From Nepenthes gracilis (Eukaryota; Streptophyta; Magnoliopsida; Caryophyllales; Nepenthaceae): a stretch of DNA of 64,000 bases. Positions within the stretch are counted from its first letter, which is position 1. Each line of letters opens with the position of its first letter. The position numbers and the translations under genes were made by a program. Shown in pieces: positions 35,400 to 48,621 of the stretch. A model generated the notes under the pieces. The model was not told the origin of the DNA and made no database searches. It saw only the letters and a list, made by a program, of their open reading frames with translations. Location of the stretch: assembly GCA_033239525.1 (NCBI GenBank), contig BSYO01000033.1:4207501-4271500 (forward strand), in the 5' to 3' direction.

Positions 35400-37200
35400 C
35401 AGAAAACTATGAAAATAATTCATATAATTAGTCATAGGTGAATGAGGTTGTGGGAGAATGGAATTTGGGTCTTTTTCCGTAGTATTTTGTCCCTGTAAAA
35501 ACTTTTTTGTCAAAAAATCTAGTTTAGAGTTTAAAAATATTTTGATAAATTTAATATTAAAATCCAATACGGATAAAATTATTTGTCATCTTATAAAAAT
35601 TTATTTAGAGACTAAATTTTTGACATCTTTTTGTAAAATAATTTTAGCTGTTTTACAATCTATGCATAATAAATATTATTTGCTGTATAAATTATCTTAA
35701 AATTTTAATATGTATAAAATAATGGATTAAATTTTTTTCATGGTTGAATAATTCTACTGTGGATCGAGCCAAAATCCAAAATGAATTCTTAGGATTTGTG
35801 TGTGTGTGCTTGAATCTAATTTTTGCTTAAGAATTTCATAATAACCTATTTCTGATGTATTTGTTTTTACGATGAGAGATGCTTGAAGATGCGAAATGCT
35901 TAGATGTTATAAATATTGTATTTGTTGTTTAAGGCTTTTGACTATCACAGTATACTTTTTTATCGATGTAGGAGGGTTTTTCTTGAGTCTTTGGTATAAA
36001 GGTCTACCAATTTATCTGAGTTTTGAAATAAAGTCTGTGATATAATTTAAACATCCTAGAAATTTAATAACTGATTTATATTTTTTATTTCATTGAAAAA
36101 TTTAATAACAAATTCTATGGATCTTTGAATATATACTATTATTTTTTGGTGAATGTTGAATCCTAAAAATTTGATTTTTATTTGAAATAATTTAATTTTT
36201 AGTGCGAATATTACCAATCTATTTTGTTTGATTATATTTAGGAAATGATAAAGGCGTTTAAAATGTTAATCTATATTATTAAAAAATACTAATACATCAT
36301 CAATATAAACAATGATGAATTGTCTATAATGATTGAATATTTGGTTCATTATATTTTAAAATTTTGATGAAGCATTTTTAAGTCTAAAATACATTATATT
36401 TCGCTTATAATGTCCAAATGAAATTGTAAATGCTGTCTTATATTTATGTTGTTCAGTGATCTGAATTTGTCAGAATCTAGATTTTATATTAAACTTGAAA
36501 AACATATTTGTATTATATAAGCTGTTGATTAAGTCCCTTTTATTTGAGATTGGATATCTAATCCATTATAAGGCTTTATTAAGTATTTGGGATTCATAAA
36601 AGTCTTTTTCATAAGGTAGGTTAACTTAATATTATTTTCTATTCCAGAAAGCATCTAAGAGATTTGAACAAACTTCTTTTTTAAATATTTATTATAATTT
36701 TTTAAATTTTATTTGTACTAATAGATTGTTTAACTGTTGCTCTATGTTTGTTACTTGTATTTCTTATTGTAGAAATTGTATTTGTTTTTCTTTCTTCATT
36801 ATAAAGTTAACTTGTTTAAATATTGATACAGCTTATAATTTTATTATTTTTTTTTATAGGATACATAAATAGGAAAAGATTATCACTTTCTAGGATTTGA
36901 GTAGAAATTTCTTCAGTAAAAACTGTGAAGGGATATATTTGAGTAAAAAAAGAAATTCCTAAAATCAATTCTTGTTGAAAATATTTAACTAGAATGAAAG
37001 TGAACAGAAAGTAATGTCCTTTATTAAATATATTAGTATTAGTTAATTTGTATTTGATATTTAGTTTGGAGCCACTGGTTGTATGTAATTTTTCTGTAAT
37101 CTTTTAATAATACTTTATTAAAATTAATATTTTTTGGATATAATTTTAATCAGCGCCTGTGTCTAATAAGGCTATTAATTTTAAATGATGTTCGTTATTG
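35400..37200 (-). pseudogene. Pararetroviral protease, RT and RNase H, broken
   Basis: The aspartic protease signature LLDTGA lies at about 37170-37151. RT follows, with the YIDD box at 36307-36296 and flanking segments that match the plus-strand copy (FKFDIK-like, GFNIH-like). RNase H ends near 35400 with LTKKFLQGQN. Stops and shifts break every domain. This copy keeps the protease that the plus-strand block has lost. Confidence 0.68.
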
Positions 37201-37999
37201 ATTACAATGTGACTTGATAGTACCATTTTTAAAAATTTATTTTTATTATTAATTATAAACAGTGTTCTCAATTACTATTTTGAATAATTGAGTATTCTTT
37301 AGTAAGTTGAGTATCATTTTTTATTACTTCTGGTTTATTTATTTGTTTTTTAGTAAGACTAATCTTGTATCAAATTGTAAGTCTTTTATTTGTGTTTCTT
37401 ACAATTATTATTTTAATTTTTTTTAATTATTTAATTTTCTTTTGTAGATTATCGGTTGTTACTTTTTAAAATAATGATGGAGATGGATACTTTTTAAATA
37501 TTTTTGCTAAGCTCAATGGTTTTGAATTTTCATATGTTTGTTTTTATATTAAGATATCTTTTAATTTTGATAAATATTATCTTTTAATTTCATAGTCATC
37601 TATTTTGTCTATAATATCAATTAAGAATTCTTTTTTATCTTATATTTTTAACATATTTATTTGTAAACTACAATTGCATAAGTGTTGTGATCCATTGATA
37701 TCTTTATATTCTCGTTCAGATATAGAAATAGTACTTATTTTATTTTTTTTGTATTTCATATAGTTCATTCTCATTGTCATGAACCGGGATCTCAAATGCA
37801 AGTCATTAATAATAGTCATCTCCAATAATATAAAATCATTACATCAATAATGGCAAACCCGACACTCGGGTGACAATCCAAACATATATAGGACCCAACA
37901 TAATAAAATCTATTTAAAACCTTATTTGATATAAATTCGAACAATAAAATACATACCTGTTATCCAAACATCGTCAGGAAGGTATTCAAATATAACAAC

Positions 38000-39760
38000 T
38001 CATCAATAAAAAGCAATAATTTTAATATATCCCATACATGGGTAAAGGCCCTCATCTAGCCATAAACAACAATCCTAATACACCACTGAGATCAGAAATA
38101 TAAGCAATATAAGTATCTCCACTTATTGATAGAGATATATCGCGTCAAATTACGTCTGAATTCCTACAAGCCCTACAAGCGTATCCATGCCACTACTCTA
38201 AAAGGATGAAATATGAAAACGTGAGTTGATAACTCAACAAGTATTATCATCGTATGAAATAGTACACATAAATCAGATGAAATAGATATTATGTAACAAT
38301 CGCGTAAAATGAAACACAATATTCGTAAAATCTCTAAAAATTGAGAAGATTTCTCATACTAAATCATCATCAGTATTAAATAGTCCATCCGGGATATAAT
38401 CATAACAAATAATTATTTGGTAAAATCTCATAAACGATATCATATCATAAGATTCGAGATCACATCACATAATTACAACCGTCACCACATTCGTATGGGA
38501 TACATACCATCGTATGGGATACATATCATCGTCTGGATTCAAATCTCATATCTCATATGCTGAAATCAAAAAAATATCGGAATCAAAATATATAAATATA
38601 AAACATGTTTCAGGACTTAACACATACATACGAGATATTCCTATCGCCCATCTGTAGGCTAAACCACCTATCTTAAATCATAATCCACGTAAATACATAC
38701 AAAAATATAAATTATGTACGAAATCGGAGAACCAAATATTCATAATACCAATTTATATATATTATGACGTCCGAATGTATTAGTTTTTCATCAATTTCTT
38801 ACGATAGTTCTCATTAAAATGTATGAGGTAGATCGACTACATCAAAGCTCACATTCCTGTCGGTGGAAGGGATATCGCATATTATAATTGTCCCCGTTGG
38901 GACCAAAGTCTCCCTGTCGGGAGAGGTACTACAAATAGCCAATGCCTTGGATCACAAATTGACCCATAGGATTTACTCCCTAATATATTCTTCGACGCTA
39001 AATTAGTGATCAATTCTTTTTAAATTAAAATATGAAAAAGAGAAATAATGAAATAAAAGATGATGAGGATGAGTGCGAGTTAAGAAGATTTTGCTCCACT
39101 CAGTGCACTCGAATATTTGAGTACCTTTTTCTATTTTTTCAATCTCATCCCCTTTTTGTGCTTGAAATGAGTCATATTTATAGTTGAGGTTCTTACCCAT
39201 TTGATTAGCCCTTGAAACCACCATCTTTATTGTCTCTGTCTTCAGTCATTTTAAGATAACTATTAAGATGTACTACTTTTGATATATAATTATCATTCTA
39301 ATTTAATGAGAAAATCATCTGACTATTAATAAAGAAGTCATTTCGTCTATTTCTCAATCGGATTATTCACTAGTTCATCATTATCTTGTGGTTCTTTGGT
39401 AACTAACAGTTTGGATTAAACATACCAATTAATGCTTCAAATAATCGTTATTCGGTTACCCTTGTTTATTTTATACTTTTTCGTTTGAGCCGCTAAAATT
39501 TGGACTTTGATTCATATTTGCACTAGGACAATTTGTCTTGGGCCATACCCAACACGATTATTGGTTGTAATAATATTTTTTGGTATGATTGTGATATTTT
39601 TTGGTCAATGAAGTTTTTTAAATCCAAACTCGTCGGGTTTCAATTCACTAGTATTTTATTTTGGTAATGGAATCAGATATGTAAGTAATTGTTCACAATC
39701 GCCTGTGGTCTAGAATGTGTCACCACACGATGATTGGAGGCTCGGGTCATGAAATGGTAG
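38000..39760. repeat. Dispersed repeat of unknown class
   Basis: The sequence is non-coding, less AT-rich than its surroundings and internally repetitive. ATCGTATGGGATACAT occurs in near-tandem at about 38490-38530. CCTGTCGGTGGAAGG, CCCGTTGGGACC and CCCTGTCGGGAGAGG follow at about 38860-38925. A 75-bp part at 39005-39085 recurs at 24300-24400. This looks like LTR or MITE material, but I cannot place it. Confidence 0.4.
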
Positions 39761-42325
39761 TCTATCAATTTTTCGTAATAAATATGTAATAATTAATTAA
39801 TAAATAGTTTAAATAATAATTTATAAATTATTAAAAATTCATAATCTTAAAGTTCGGTGAAATACACAAAACTCAAAGACCACAAAGTAAAATAATTATA
39901 AATCGCAATAAACACATTATCTAATTAAACTAATCTTATTCAATTTCAAATAAAACATATAATAATTTACTCAATTTTAAAGTTATTTGCGGTGAAAGTT
40001 TCTAATAAATATCTAGATGTATGATAATATTTTAAACTATATAGACCCAAAATAAATAAATCGATAAATAACCCCAATACAAATTCTAAAATATACAAAT
40101 TATAATAATTGAATATATAATAAGCCTAAATATAAATTTTAAAATAAATTAAATACAAATTTGAATACAAAATTTACATAAAATATATCTTTAAGTCTTA
40201 TCTGTTGAAATTCTATAAGTATAATACGTATGAAATTTAATTTATCCTCATCCCAAATATGTAGTCAAAATACCAAATGCCCAAATATCAAAAGTCCAAA
40301 TACAATTTTGAGCATAAAATTTATAATATATATACTAATACTAAATAATCCTCCAAATGATAAAATATCACACAATTCTAAATATTTAAAAGTTCAAAGT
40401 CAAATAGATTCGAAGACTATATTAAAAACTATAATTCTTAAATGGTTAAAATATTTTAAATATCAAATATGATATAATTAAAAATACATAAAATTTAAAA
40501 CGTGCTAGAACTGAGAACTAGAAACCAAAAGACTAAATTTTGAGTACATGTTACATATATTTTTAATAATTTCAACTCAAAATATTATTATTAAAGCCCA
40601 TAAACGGGTTATTTATAAATATACTTTATAAATGGAGTCAAATATCTATTTCTTTTACCATTCTTAGAATCTACTATAATCCTCTAATATGCTTAATATA
40701 TTAGAATATCTGAAAATATAATTTTATCAATTTTTTTATAATAATTTTTAACAAAATATTAAATGATAGACTTTAGAATAAATTATAAACTCTTTACCTT
40801 ATAAAAAAGTATAAATATAAAATTTTTTACTCTATAAAAAAGTACAAACTTTTATAAAATGTCAAAATGGAGTCAAATTGAAAATACTTATATGAAATGT
40901 TAACATGTAAGTTCAAATGAATAAGTTCTATAACTTTTTTTTGTAGATATTTTCATATATAAACATATTAATTTAAAATATTTATTTATTCCGTTAAAAA
41001 TGAACAAATTCTTTCAAATTTTGATATAATCCAATAAAATTTTAAAATAATTGGTAAAAATTACATATATTCAAAATTATTTAAAATAAAGGAGTAAAGT
41101 TTGACATGCATATATCTTAAACTAAAAAAAAATATATATATATATAAGCAAAAATAAAAGGATTTTAACATAGATTAAGTATTGAGCTTAGAAATATTTA
41201 TATTTTACCTTTAATCTAATAGATTTGACTCCCAAAAATTTTTAAAATCTTATTTATTCTCTTTCTCCTTTTCTGTTTCTCCTCCTCCTCTCTCTTTTTT
41301 ACCCATAAAATGATTAAAAATAGTGCATGTAAATCATTACAAACAAAATTAGTGCATAAGCGTTAAATATACACATATCAGATGTCATTCCACTACACAG
41401 ACACACACAAAAGTTACATCAGGTGTACCTTAAGTATTAAAATTTCACCTCATATTAGTATGAGCGTCTTAAATATGCCCATCAGGCATGTCACTTTTGC
41501 CTTAAGCACACACAAATATGAAGATATGTGTGCATCAAACGCCGAGTTTGATTCTAAATTATTTACTTTTTTTCTCAAATTTTATCATATAATTGTCTCA
41601 TAATTGACCTAAATTTATATTATTAATGTTATAATTTATAAATAAAAATCAGACATTATATAGATAATAATTAAATCGGTGGCATTATCAGCCTGTGATT
41701 TGTGGGTTGGAATATTATAGGCCTCAATGGCATTATATTAAGGTAAAGTATTTATTAACATGTGTTTGTGATTATTGTAAAAGAATTCAGAAAATAATTT
41801 CTCATTTTAAAAAGAAAAAGTCATTTTTCAGAATTTAAGGCTGAGTTTTTATTTAGCACCGACAATATTTTATTTAGTTTATTTTTTTATACTTGACAAA
41901 TATTAAAAAAATTCAAAAAGAACTTTTACCTTGAACAAATGCTAGAAAAAACAATAATAATAAATTATTTTTTGATAAATAAACAAAATCTTAATATCTA
42001 CAAGAACTAACTACATTTAATTATATTGTGATATTATTTTTATATCTTCAAATTTCTCTACTCTTGACGTGTTTTAGACTAGAAAACACCATTTTCAATG
42101 TTTCATAATTTTGTTTCTTATTATTTAAAAATAGGTATTTATAATATTTTAAAATTTTTAATATTACCTTAAATCTATAATTGCATATCTTTTTAAAATT
42201 TTTACCCAATATATATTTTCAGACAAAAATTAATAATAAAAACTAAGAAATATTTGATTTGTTTTCCTATATAGAATAGCACATTACTGTAAAATTGAGG
42301 GATAATCCATCCTTTTAAAAGGATA
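39761..42325. other. AT-rich DNA without gene
   Basis: No coding frame or element is recognised. Short open frames at 40230-40472 and 41382-41603 have the composition expected from A/T-rich sequence and no motif. Confidence 0.65.
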
Positions 42326-43552
42326 GTGATGTAAGACATTCAATAATGAGGTACTGTTAAAAATCAATGTAAGTTCTGGCCAACGTTTAACGCCAGTGGA
42401 AGATGGGCAGGAACTAAAGGACAAGGACGGCCAATATCAAGCGTGACTGGCCAGGCGCGCCTTTCTTCCACAAACGGTCAACTCTGGCCGTTGACCAGTC
42501 ACTGGCCTTCAAAGGTTTGCAACACCGATGGGCCTATTCCATTCGCACCCACGACCCATGATTGGCCGCCCCACGCTCTCTTCGTTCTTCACGGCGGCCA
42601 ACAAGTCGACGGCCAACTCGACGCCGAGGCGTTGGCCCTCCTTCCCTACATACCGGGCCCAAACGATTCTTCTGATGAATGGGCCTGATTCACTCAGGCC
42701 CAAAGCCCAAATGGAGGCCAACGACGGACACCCTTCATAAGGGCGGCCAACACGAACGCAGACGGTCAACCCAGGCGTTGACCGTCCGCGCCTTGCACAT
42801 TGGGCCCCGGAAAGCTTTCTAATAGTAATGGGCCTGACCCGTTTAGGCCCATCAGTTATAACAAAGCCAGCCACGATCTTCCAAGGATATTCCACGATCT
42901 TAAAGGAATATCACAAGATTGGGCCCTTCAAATAAGGAAGGCGCCGTGATCCTTCCAACTCCTTGCCGGCAAGGAACCCCAACTTGAAGGGAAGGGTAAC
43001 TTGAAAAGTGGTTGACTGTCTCATAAGGAAACAATCTACCACAATTGGGCAACAGGCATCAGCCTCCAAAAGGAAGGCCGGCCACAGATCTCAATGGGGA
43101 TGATTCCTTCCAAAGAGGAAAGATCGTCATCTTTGCCATAAAAGAGGCCCTGGATCCAGCATCCAGGGCATGCTCTCTGGGATGCTCACATTGACGCTTC
43201 CATTGAGACCCTGACTCACGCTCTCTGAGACTCTTCCTTCAAGCTGAGATTGAGACAGAAAACCCTAATCGCTACGAAACAAGCTCGGTTTCAGTGGTGC
43301 CCAAACTCTCAAACACACTCCAACTCCAAGGCAACGAACGGTCCCGACACACGCGCTTCTTCCCACCATCCGAGATACGAGAAAGGGCAGACCTTCTCGA
43401 CATCTGAAATGTACACTCATTTCCTCTTTCATAGCTTTCACTCCCTTTCCCTTCCATCAAGGCCATTTGTTTCGACTTGAGCGTCGGAGTGTTATCGGTG
43501 GGATTATATCCCGCCGTTAACGCTGACCTCTCGTTTGCTTTAGTGGTGTGCA
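42326..43552 (+). mobile_element. GC-rich solo LTR of a Ty3/gypsy element (Tat/Ogre-like)
   Basis: About 1.2 kb of G+C-rich DNA stands isolated in AT-rich surroundings. Near its right end is GACTTGAGCGTCGGAGTG (43475-43492), a signature I associate with LTR 3' ends of Tat/Ogre-type gypsy elements, followed by GTGGTGTGCA at 43543-43552, a plausible CA end. GGATA before and GGATT after could be an imperfect 5-bp target duplication. No gag or pol and no second LTR are present on either side, so it is most likely a solo LTR. Frames of 60-130 codons inside it (for example 42509-42895 on the minus strand) reflect composition. It contains four W-box hexamers in two inverted pairs. Confidence 0.6.
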
Positions 43553-46500
43553 GGATTCGTATTCGGTGAACGGAGCCTGTTCAAATCATCCAGAAGAATC
43601 CGAATCTGTTCGAAGTTGGATCCAAATACGCATCAGATAGAAATATTTATTATTTTAATTTCAATCATCTACTTTTAGATGGATTATTATTATCTAATTA
43701 TTTTAAAATAATTAATTATTAAGTATTTTAAAAAAATATTTAAATTATAATTATTTATTTTAAATTAATAACTAAAATATAAAAAATGAATCTCTTTCTC
43801 TATAAAAAATAAAAATCCCTTAAATCCCAGAAATTCAGCCACACTCGGAACGATGCCGCACGCTGGTTTTGTCTTCATTTTTTTTTTTAACTAATGGGCT
43901 TTCCTTGTGCTCACCCATTAAAGTGGGCCAGCCCATAAACTTGGTAATGGCCCATATTCCACACTATGAACCTAAGGATGACACGACCCATTTTTAAAAA
44001 TTCAACGTTTATGTGATTGTTGCCCTCATTTTTACATTAAAAAAAATTAATTAAATAAAATTTATAAACACTCCCATTCTCACATTTTTACCAGCACAAA
44101 CATACCTCTATTCTTTACTCTCACGCTCCAAGTAATAATATAATAATAATAATAATATAATTGTATTATTTTTATTAATTTTTATTTATAATTAATAAAT
44201 AAATATTATAATTTAATAACTTATTTATTAATTATAATATATAACTTTTAAAAAAAATTTGTAATAAGATAATATAAAAAAATTATTTTGATACTCCCAT
44301 ACTATTTGTATCACATACACGTATTGATAATGATTCTAAAATACTGAAATTACAACAAATCATTGATGCTACTATTCCTCCTTTTAATTTTGGTCACTTT
44401 TTATAAACTGTTTTAATATTGCATGATAATTTTTAAAATTAAATTAGTTAATAGTTATGAATGAATCATTTAAAAAAAAATTGTATATTTATAAAAATTT
44501 TAAAATTATTGGACACCTAAAGCAACATATAAAAAATATAAAAGATAATAATTATTCTTATCTAAAATTAAACAAATATTTTCACACTAGAGATTTTTAG
44601 TACGATTAAATATTAAATTAAGAAAAATTGACAAAATATATAGTTTAGTCGTATAGTTACTTTTTCATGACGGAAGATCATAAGTTAAAAAATCACATAT
44701 AAAAATACTTCTAACCCAGACATATTGTTAAAAATGATACTATAAATCTTTATAAAAATTTATTTAAGAATTAATATAAATAAAATCTAATATTTTTTAA
44801 CTAGTAATATATGGACATGTAATAACTTCAATTATTTGTATTAGCATACACTAGATTTTTAAAAATTATAAATTATAAAAAATAATTATTAATCTTAAAA
44901 TTTTTGAGTACCTACATACTATTTTTATAATTTTTAATATAATTAGTAATATTATAAATAAATATGAAATTTTAAAAAACTTTTTTATTATTTTGATAAT
45001 ATTTTAAATAATAATACTGTTAATTTTTTTATTCAAATCAAAATATTTTTAATTTTAATTGATAAATTATTCTATATAAAAAGTGTATATTATATTGTTA
45101 ACTTTTATGTTAATCATATTTTATAATTTATTTTTTGTTATATAAAAAAATAAAATATTATTTTTTATTATAATTTGTATTTTTTGGGAATAGCAGTTTA
45201 GGATTTTATATAATTAGAATAAATTTAATTATAAGATGATAAAGATTGATTGTCTAATTTAGTTGAACTTGACTTATCATATGTTAGTGACCATATATGT
45301 TTTAATTTTATTTTAACCACCTTTTGTCACAAAAGATAATTAAAATAATTAAATAGTTTTTAAAATATATTTAATCTTGTTACTAATGAATTTGTATATA
45401 CGTATTATAAAACCTAAAATTTATTATTTAGCAAATTATTATTATTTACTGTTACTAGGATAATTATAATTTTAACCGTATAATATTAACGATGGAAAAA
45501 AATATAATTTATTAAAATAATTTTTTAAAAATATTAAAAATATCATAATTATTAATATTATATTTAATTATATTTTTTAAATAAGTTAAAATATTAAATA
45601 AATCCTCTAATATTTGTATCTCTTGCTCTAATTATGGACCTTGCATAAATTTGCATAGATTCTATATATGTCTTGAAGACTTTGATGCCAACTTGGAAAT
45701 GACTTACGGCGCATAACAAATGAAAGTCTGATTTATATCCATTATAATTTAAATATAACGTACAATTTGTATGAACCATAATTAATATCGAAATTGTTTA
45801 GTCTAGCAATAGAAACACGTAGCAATATCAATAGGGCGGTTTGAGACATTATGGTTGATGAGATTTACTTCATTTAGTGTGGATTTGATATAAAATATAA
45901 TCGATTAGTAAAAATATAATACTAATTAAATTTCTCTAATATTTACAGACGAACAACGTTTCTAATTTCACATGTAGTATATCAAAGTTTACTAATTTTG
46001 GATTGGTAAAAAAATTAATGAGCATATATTTTTTATATTTGTATTAACGGTACGAAATTTTTTAATCCCACAAAAAAAAATACAATGTCATTAAAATTAA
46101 TTTTCAATATTAGAGGTAAGTAGTTGACAAAAAAGGTAGTATGGTATCGAATATAATAAAAATGTACATACTTTTCTAAAGATTGATTAAACATAAAAGA
46201 TCGCGTCAGAAATCTAATAATTTTGAATATCGCTAAAGAAAGTGATTTCAAAAATTATGATAGTAAAAATATATGTGAAGTTTTAAAGTAAGTAAGCTAT
46301 TATTATATATATTTTTTTTATTTTTATAAATTATGATATTAAAAATATTTAATAAAATAAAATGTATTTTTTATAATATTTATGTAATTTTATTATACAG
46401 TGTCCCGTGACGTCTCGATACGATACGGTGGCAACAGCACTAATGGAGTTTAGATATAACAAATTAAGAGTTAAATCCATCAAACTTTACTTAATCGGAT

Positions 46501-48430
46501 GAATTTGGGATTTGTATGTTTTGCAATTTGATGAATCCTTGGCTAGTTTTGAAGGAAATAAAGATATTTAAAGTTTATTTTTAACTAAATAGAGAAATTT
46601 GTATGTGTTTTTAAAGTTTTAATTTGCTTCAAATTGATTAAAATTACTCAATTGGAATACAATTGAAAATATTAGATTGTGAAACTAAAATTAAAATTTT
46701 AAAAATGTTAGACTAATTTTAATTTTGCTACAATTGAAATTAAGTAGAAGTAAAATTTAAATTCTATTATTTGATTTTATATGAAATTACAATTTGAATA
46801 AAATATAAAATTAAGATATAATTAATTTTTAATTTATATATAAAATAAATATATAAGTAGCTCTATATAAACTACAAAGTTTTTAATATATGAATCTTAA
46901 TACAATATAATTTTATAAAATCATATTTTTTGATATAGATAATATTTTATAGATATATATTTTTATTAAAATATTAATTTTTAAATAATATTTTTATATA
47001 ACTTTTTAAAAATAAAATTTAAAAATAAAATTATAATTACTTTATATCTACTGATCCAAACAATCACAAATGTTTTATCTAATAGGTATCAACTTATTTA
47101 ATTTTATTATATCTAATTAAAGAATAATTTATTTTATTTTTTAATTTTATGTTATAATTTTTAAATTTTTTATTCTTCTAACTTTGAGAATCCATTTAGA
47201 TTTCATAAATAAAATAAAAATTTTAAATTATAAGTTATATTTTAATTCTCTTAGAATCGATGTTGGATTAATTTCTGATTTTTATGTTCAAATTGTACAT
47301 AAAATTATGAGTTTTGGAGGAAAATAAATTTCATGCACGATTAAAAATTCTCATGTGTGTATTGTAGTGATCAGAAATAACAGCCTCTGCCAATTTTTAT
47401 TTTAATATAAAAATATATTTTTAATTTTTTATATAAATAAGAAATTATTGTTTTAGGTAATTGTATACATTATTATTTATTTTCCTTAATTATAGGCGAT
47501 GATTTTACATTAATATTAGTCGTTTGTTGTGTTTGGGAAGTGTTTATTTTTTTTTTAATTTTTTTGTAAATAATAAATTTATATTATAGGTAATATTTTT
47601 CTATGAATATTGTATTTATAAAAATGAAATAAAAAAATTAACCTGGGGTTGCAAAATCTAGACTTGGCTTGGATGGGGGAAGGGTGGCCAATAGGAGCTT
47701 AATGGTCAAAGAGAAGTAAAATCTTAATTTTTTTTAATTTAAATTGTTAAATTTAAAAAAATTAATGATTACAATTTAAATATTAAATAATTATTTTTAA
47801 TTAATAATAATTAAAATTTAATTTAATTATCTCATTATAAATAGGATCCTATTTTTCATAATAACTAGACTCTAGATCTAACTTAAATTATAATTTTTAT
47901 TATTTTAAATGAGTAATTATGCTCCATATGAATTGTAATTTTTTAAAATAATATTTTTAGTAATTATCTTACCTAAATATAAGGATTATAATTTTAGGAA
48001 ATATTTTTTATGTGTGTATTAACAACTTAAAATTTTGTGTTATATTTTTTATATAAATATAATTTTCTTTTACAAATAATAAACTCAACCTAATTTTAAA
48101 TAATAAACTTGAGGTTTGGTTTTTTAAACTATTTTTTTTATAAATTATAAACAATTATTTTGTATTATTTTTTATTTAAAAATTAGAAAATGGCATTATT
48201 ATTCCAAATTATTACCAAATAAAAAAATAAAAAAAAACTTTAATATTAAAATTCCTACAATCAAATCGTGCTTAATAAAATACTTCCAAAAAATTAAAAT
48301 AATGGTGAAAACTTGGTTAAAAGGATGTTTTATTTTTATAATGTAAAATATTATAATAATTTATTATAATATTATATTTGATTTTTTACTATAATATTTT
48401 TAAAATTATCACGCGGATAAAAATTAGTCA
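43553..48430. other. AT-rich intergenic DNA between solo LTR and ENT1
   Basis: Strongly AT-rich and without a supported gene. The first 90 bases after the LTR are of mixed composition. A MITE-like segment at about 46590-47070 and a short patch at 47640-47720 (with a TAGGATCCTA centre at 47845) are the only distinguishable parts. The last few hundred bases should include the ENT1 promoter. Confidence 0.6.
46590..47070. repeat. MITE-like repeat, copy related to 53190-53575
   Basis: Both segments share A/T-rich arms with AAAATTAAAATTTTAAAA and ATTTTAATTTT blocks in similar order and end in similar sequence (TATCTACTGATCCAAACAATC here, TATCTTTATTGGATACAAAC there). No target duplication was resolved. 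Confidence 0.3.
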
Positions 48431-48621
48431 ATGACGTGATCAGATGCGCATTCAGATTCTCGATACAAGCGAATCCTGCGAAGGCAAAACGACGTAGTCT
48501 TAATTTGTCATTGTCTCCCCACTCTCTTAAAGATCTGTCCAGCGATCGTTGAGGTTCCCCAAGCAAGTCGGAAAGCCCCAATATTCAAGCGCACCAAGGG
48601 CAGACCTCCAAATTTTCGACG

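Larger units (their letters stand above)
30391..37850 (-). mobile_element. Endogenous pararetrovirus (Caulimoviridae), minus-strand block, degenerate
   Basis: Read from high to low coordinates, the block holds a protease region (LLDTGA at about 37170-37151), RT with YIDD at 36307-36296, RNase H to about 35400, ORF2 (about 35330-34430) and an intergenic region (34365-33645). It continues with a fragment of an upstream coding region (about 33600-33055), a second intergenic region (32885-32215), and ORF1 from 32035 down to about 30500. Two partial genomes are therefore joined head to tail, each with different deletions. The 37200-37850 part upstream of the protease is very AT-rich and too broken to assign. 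No integrase is seen. Frames are interrupted throughout. Confidence 0.78.

Noticed and set aside
24410..37850. Interpretation as Ty3/gypsy LTR retrotransposons
   Set aside because: The repeated non-coding regions could be mistaken for LTRs, but no integrase follows RNase H, a second ORF does, and the repeats carry promoter, leader and Met-tRNA primer site in pararetroviral order.
42509..42895. Open frame of 128 codons on the minus strand
   Set aside because: It lies inside the GC-rich solo LTR; three overlapping frames are open there for reasons of composition, and none has a recognisable motif.
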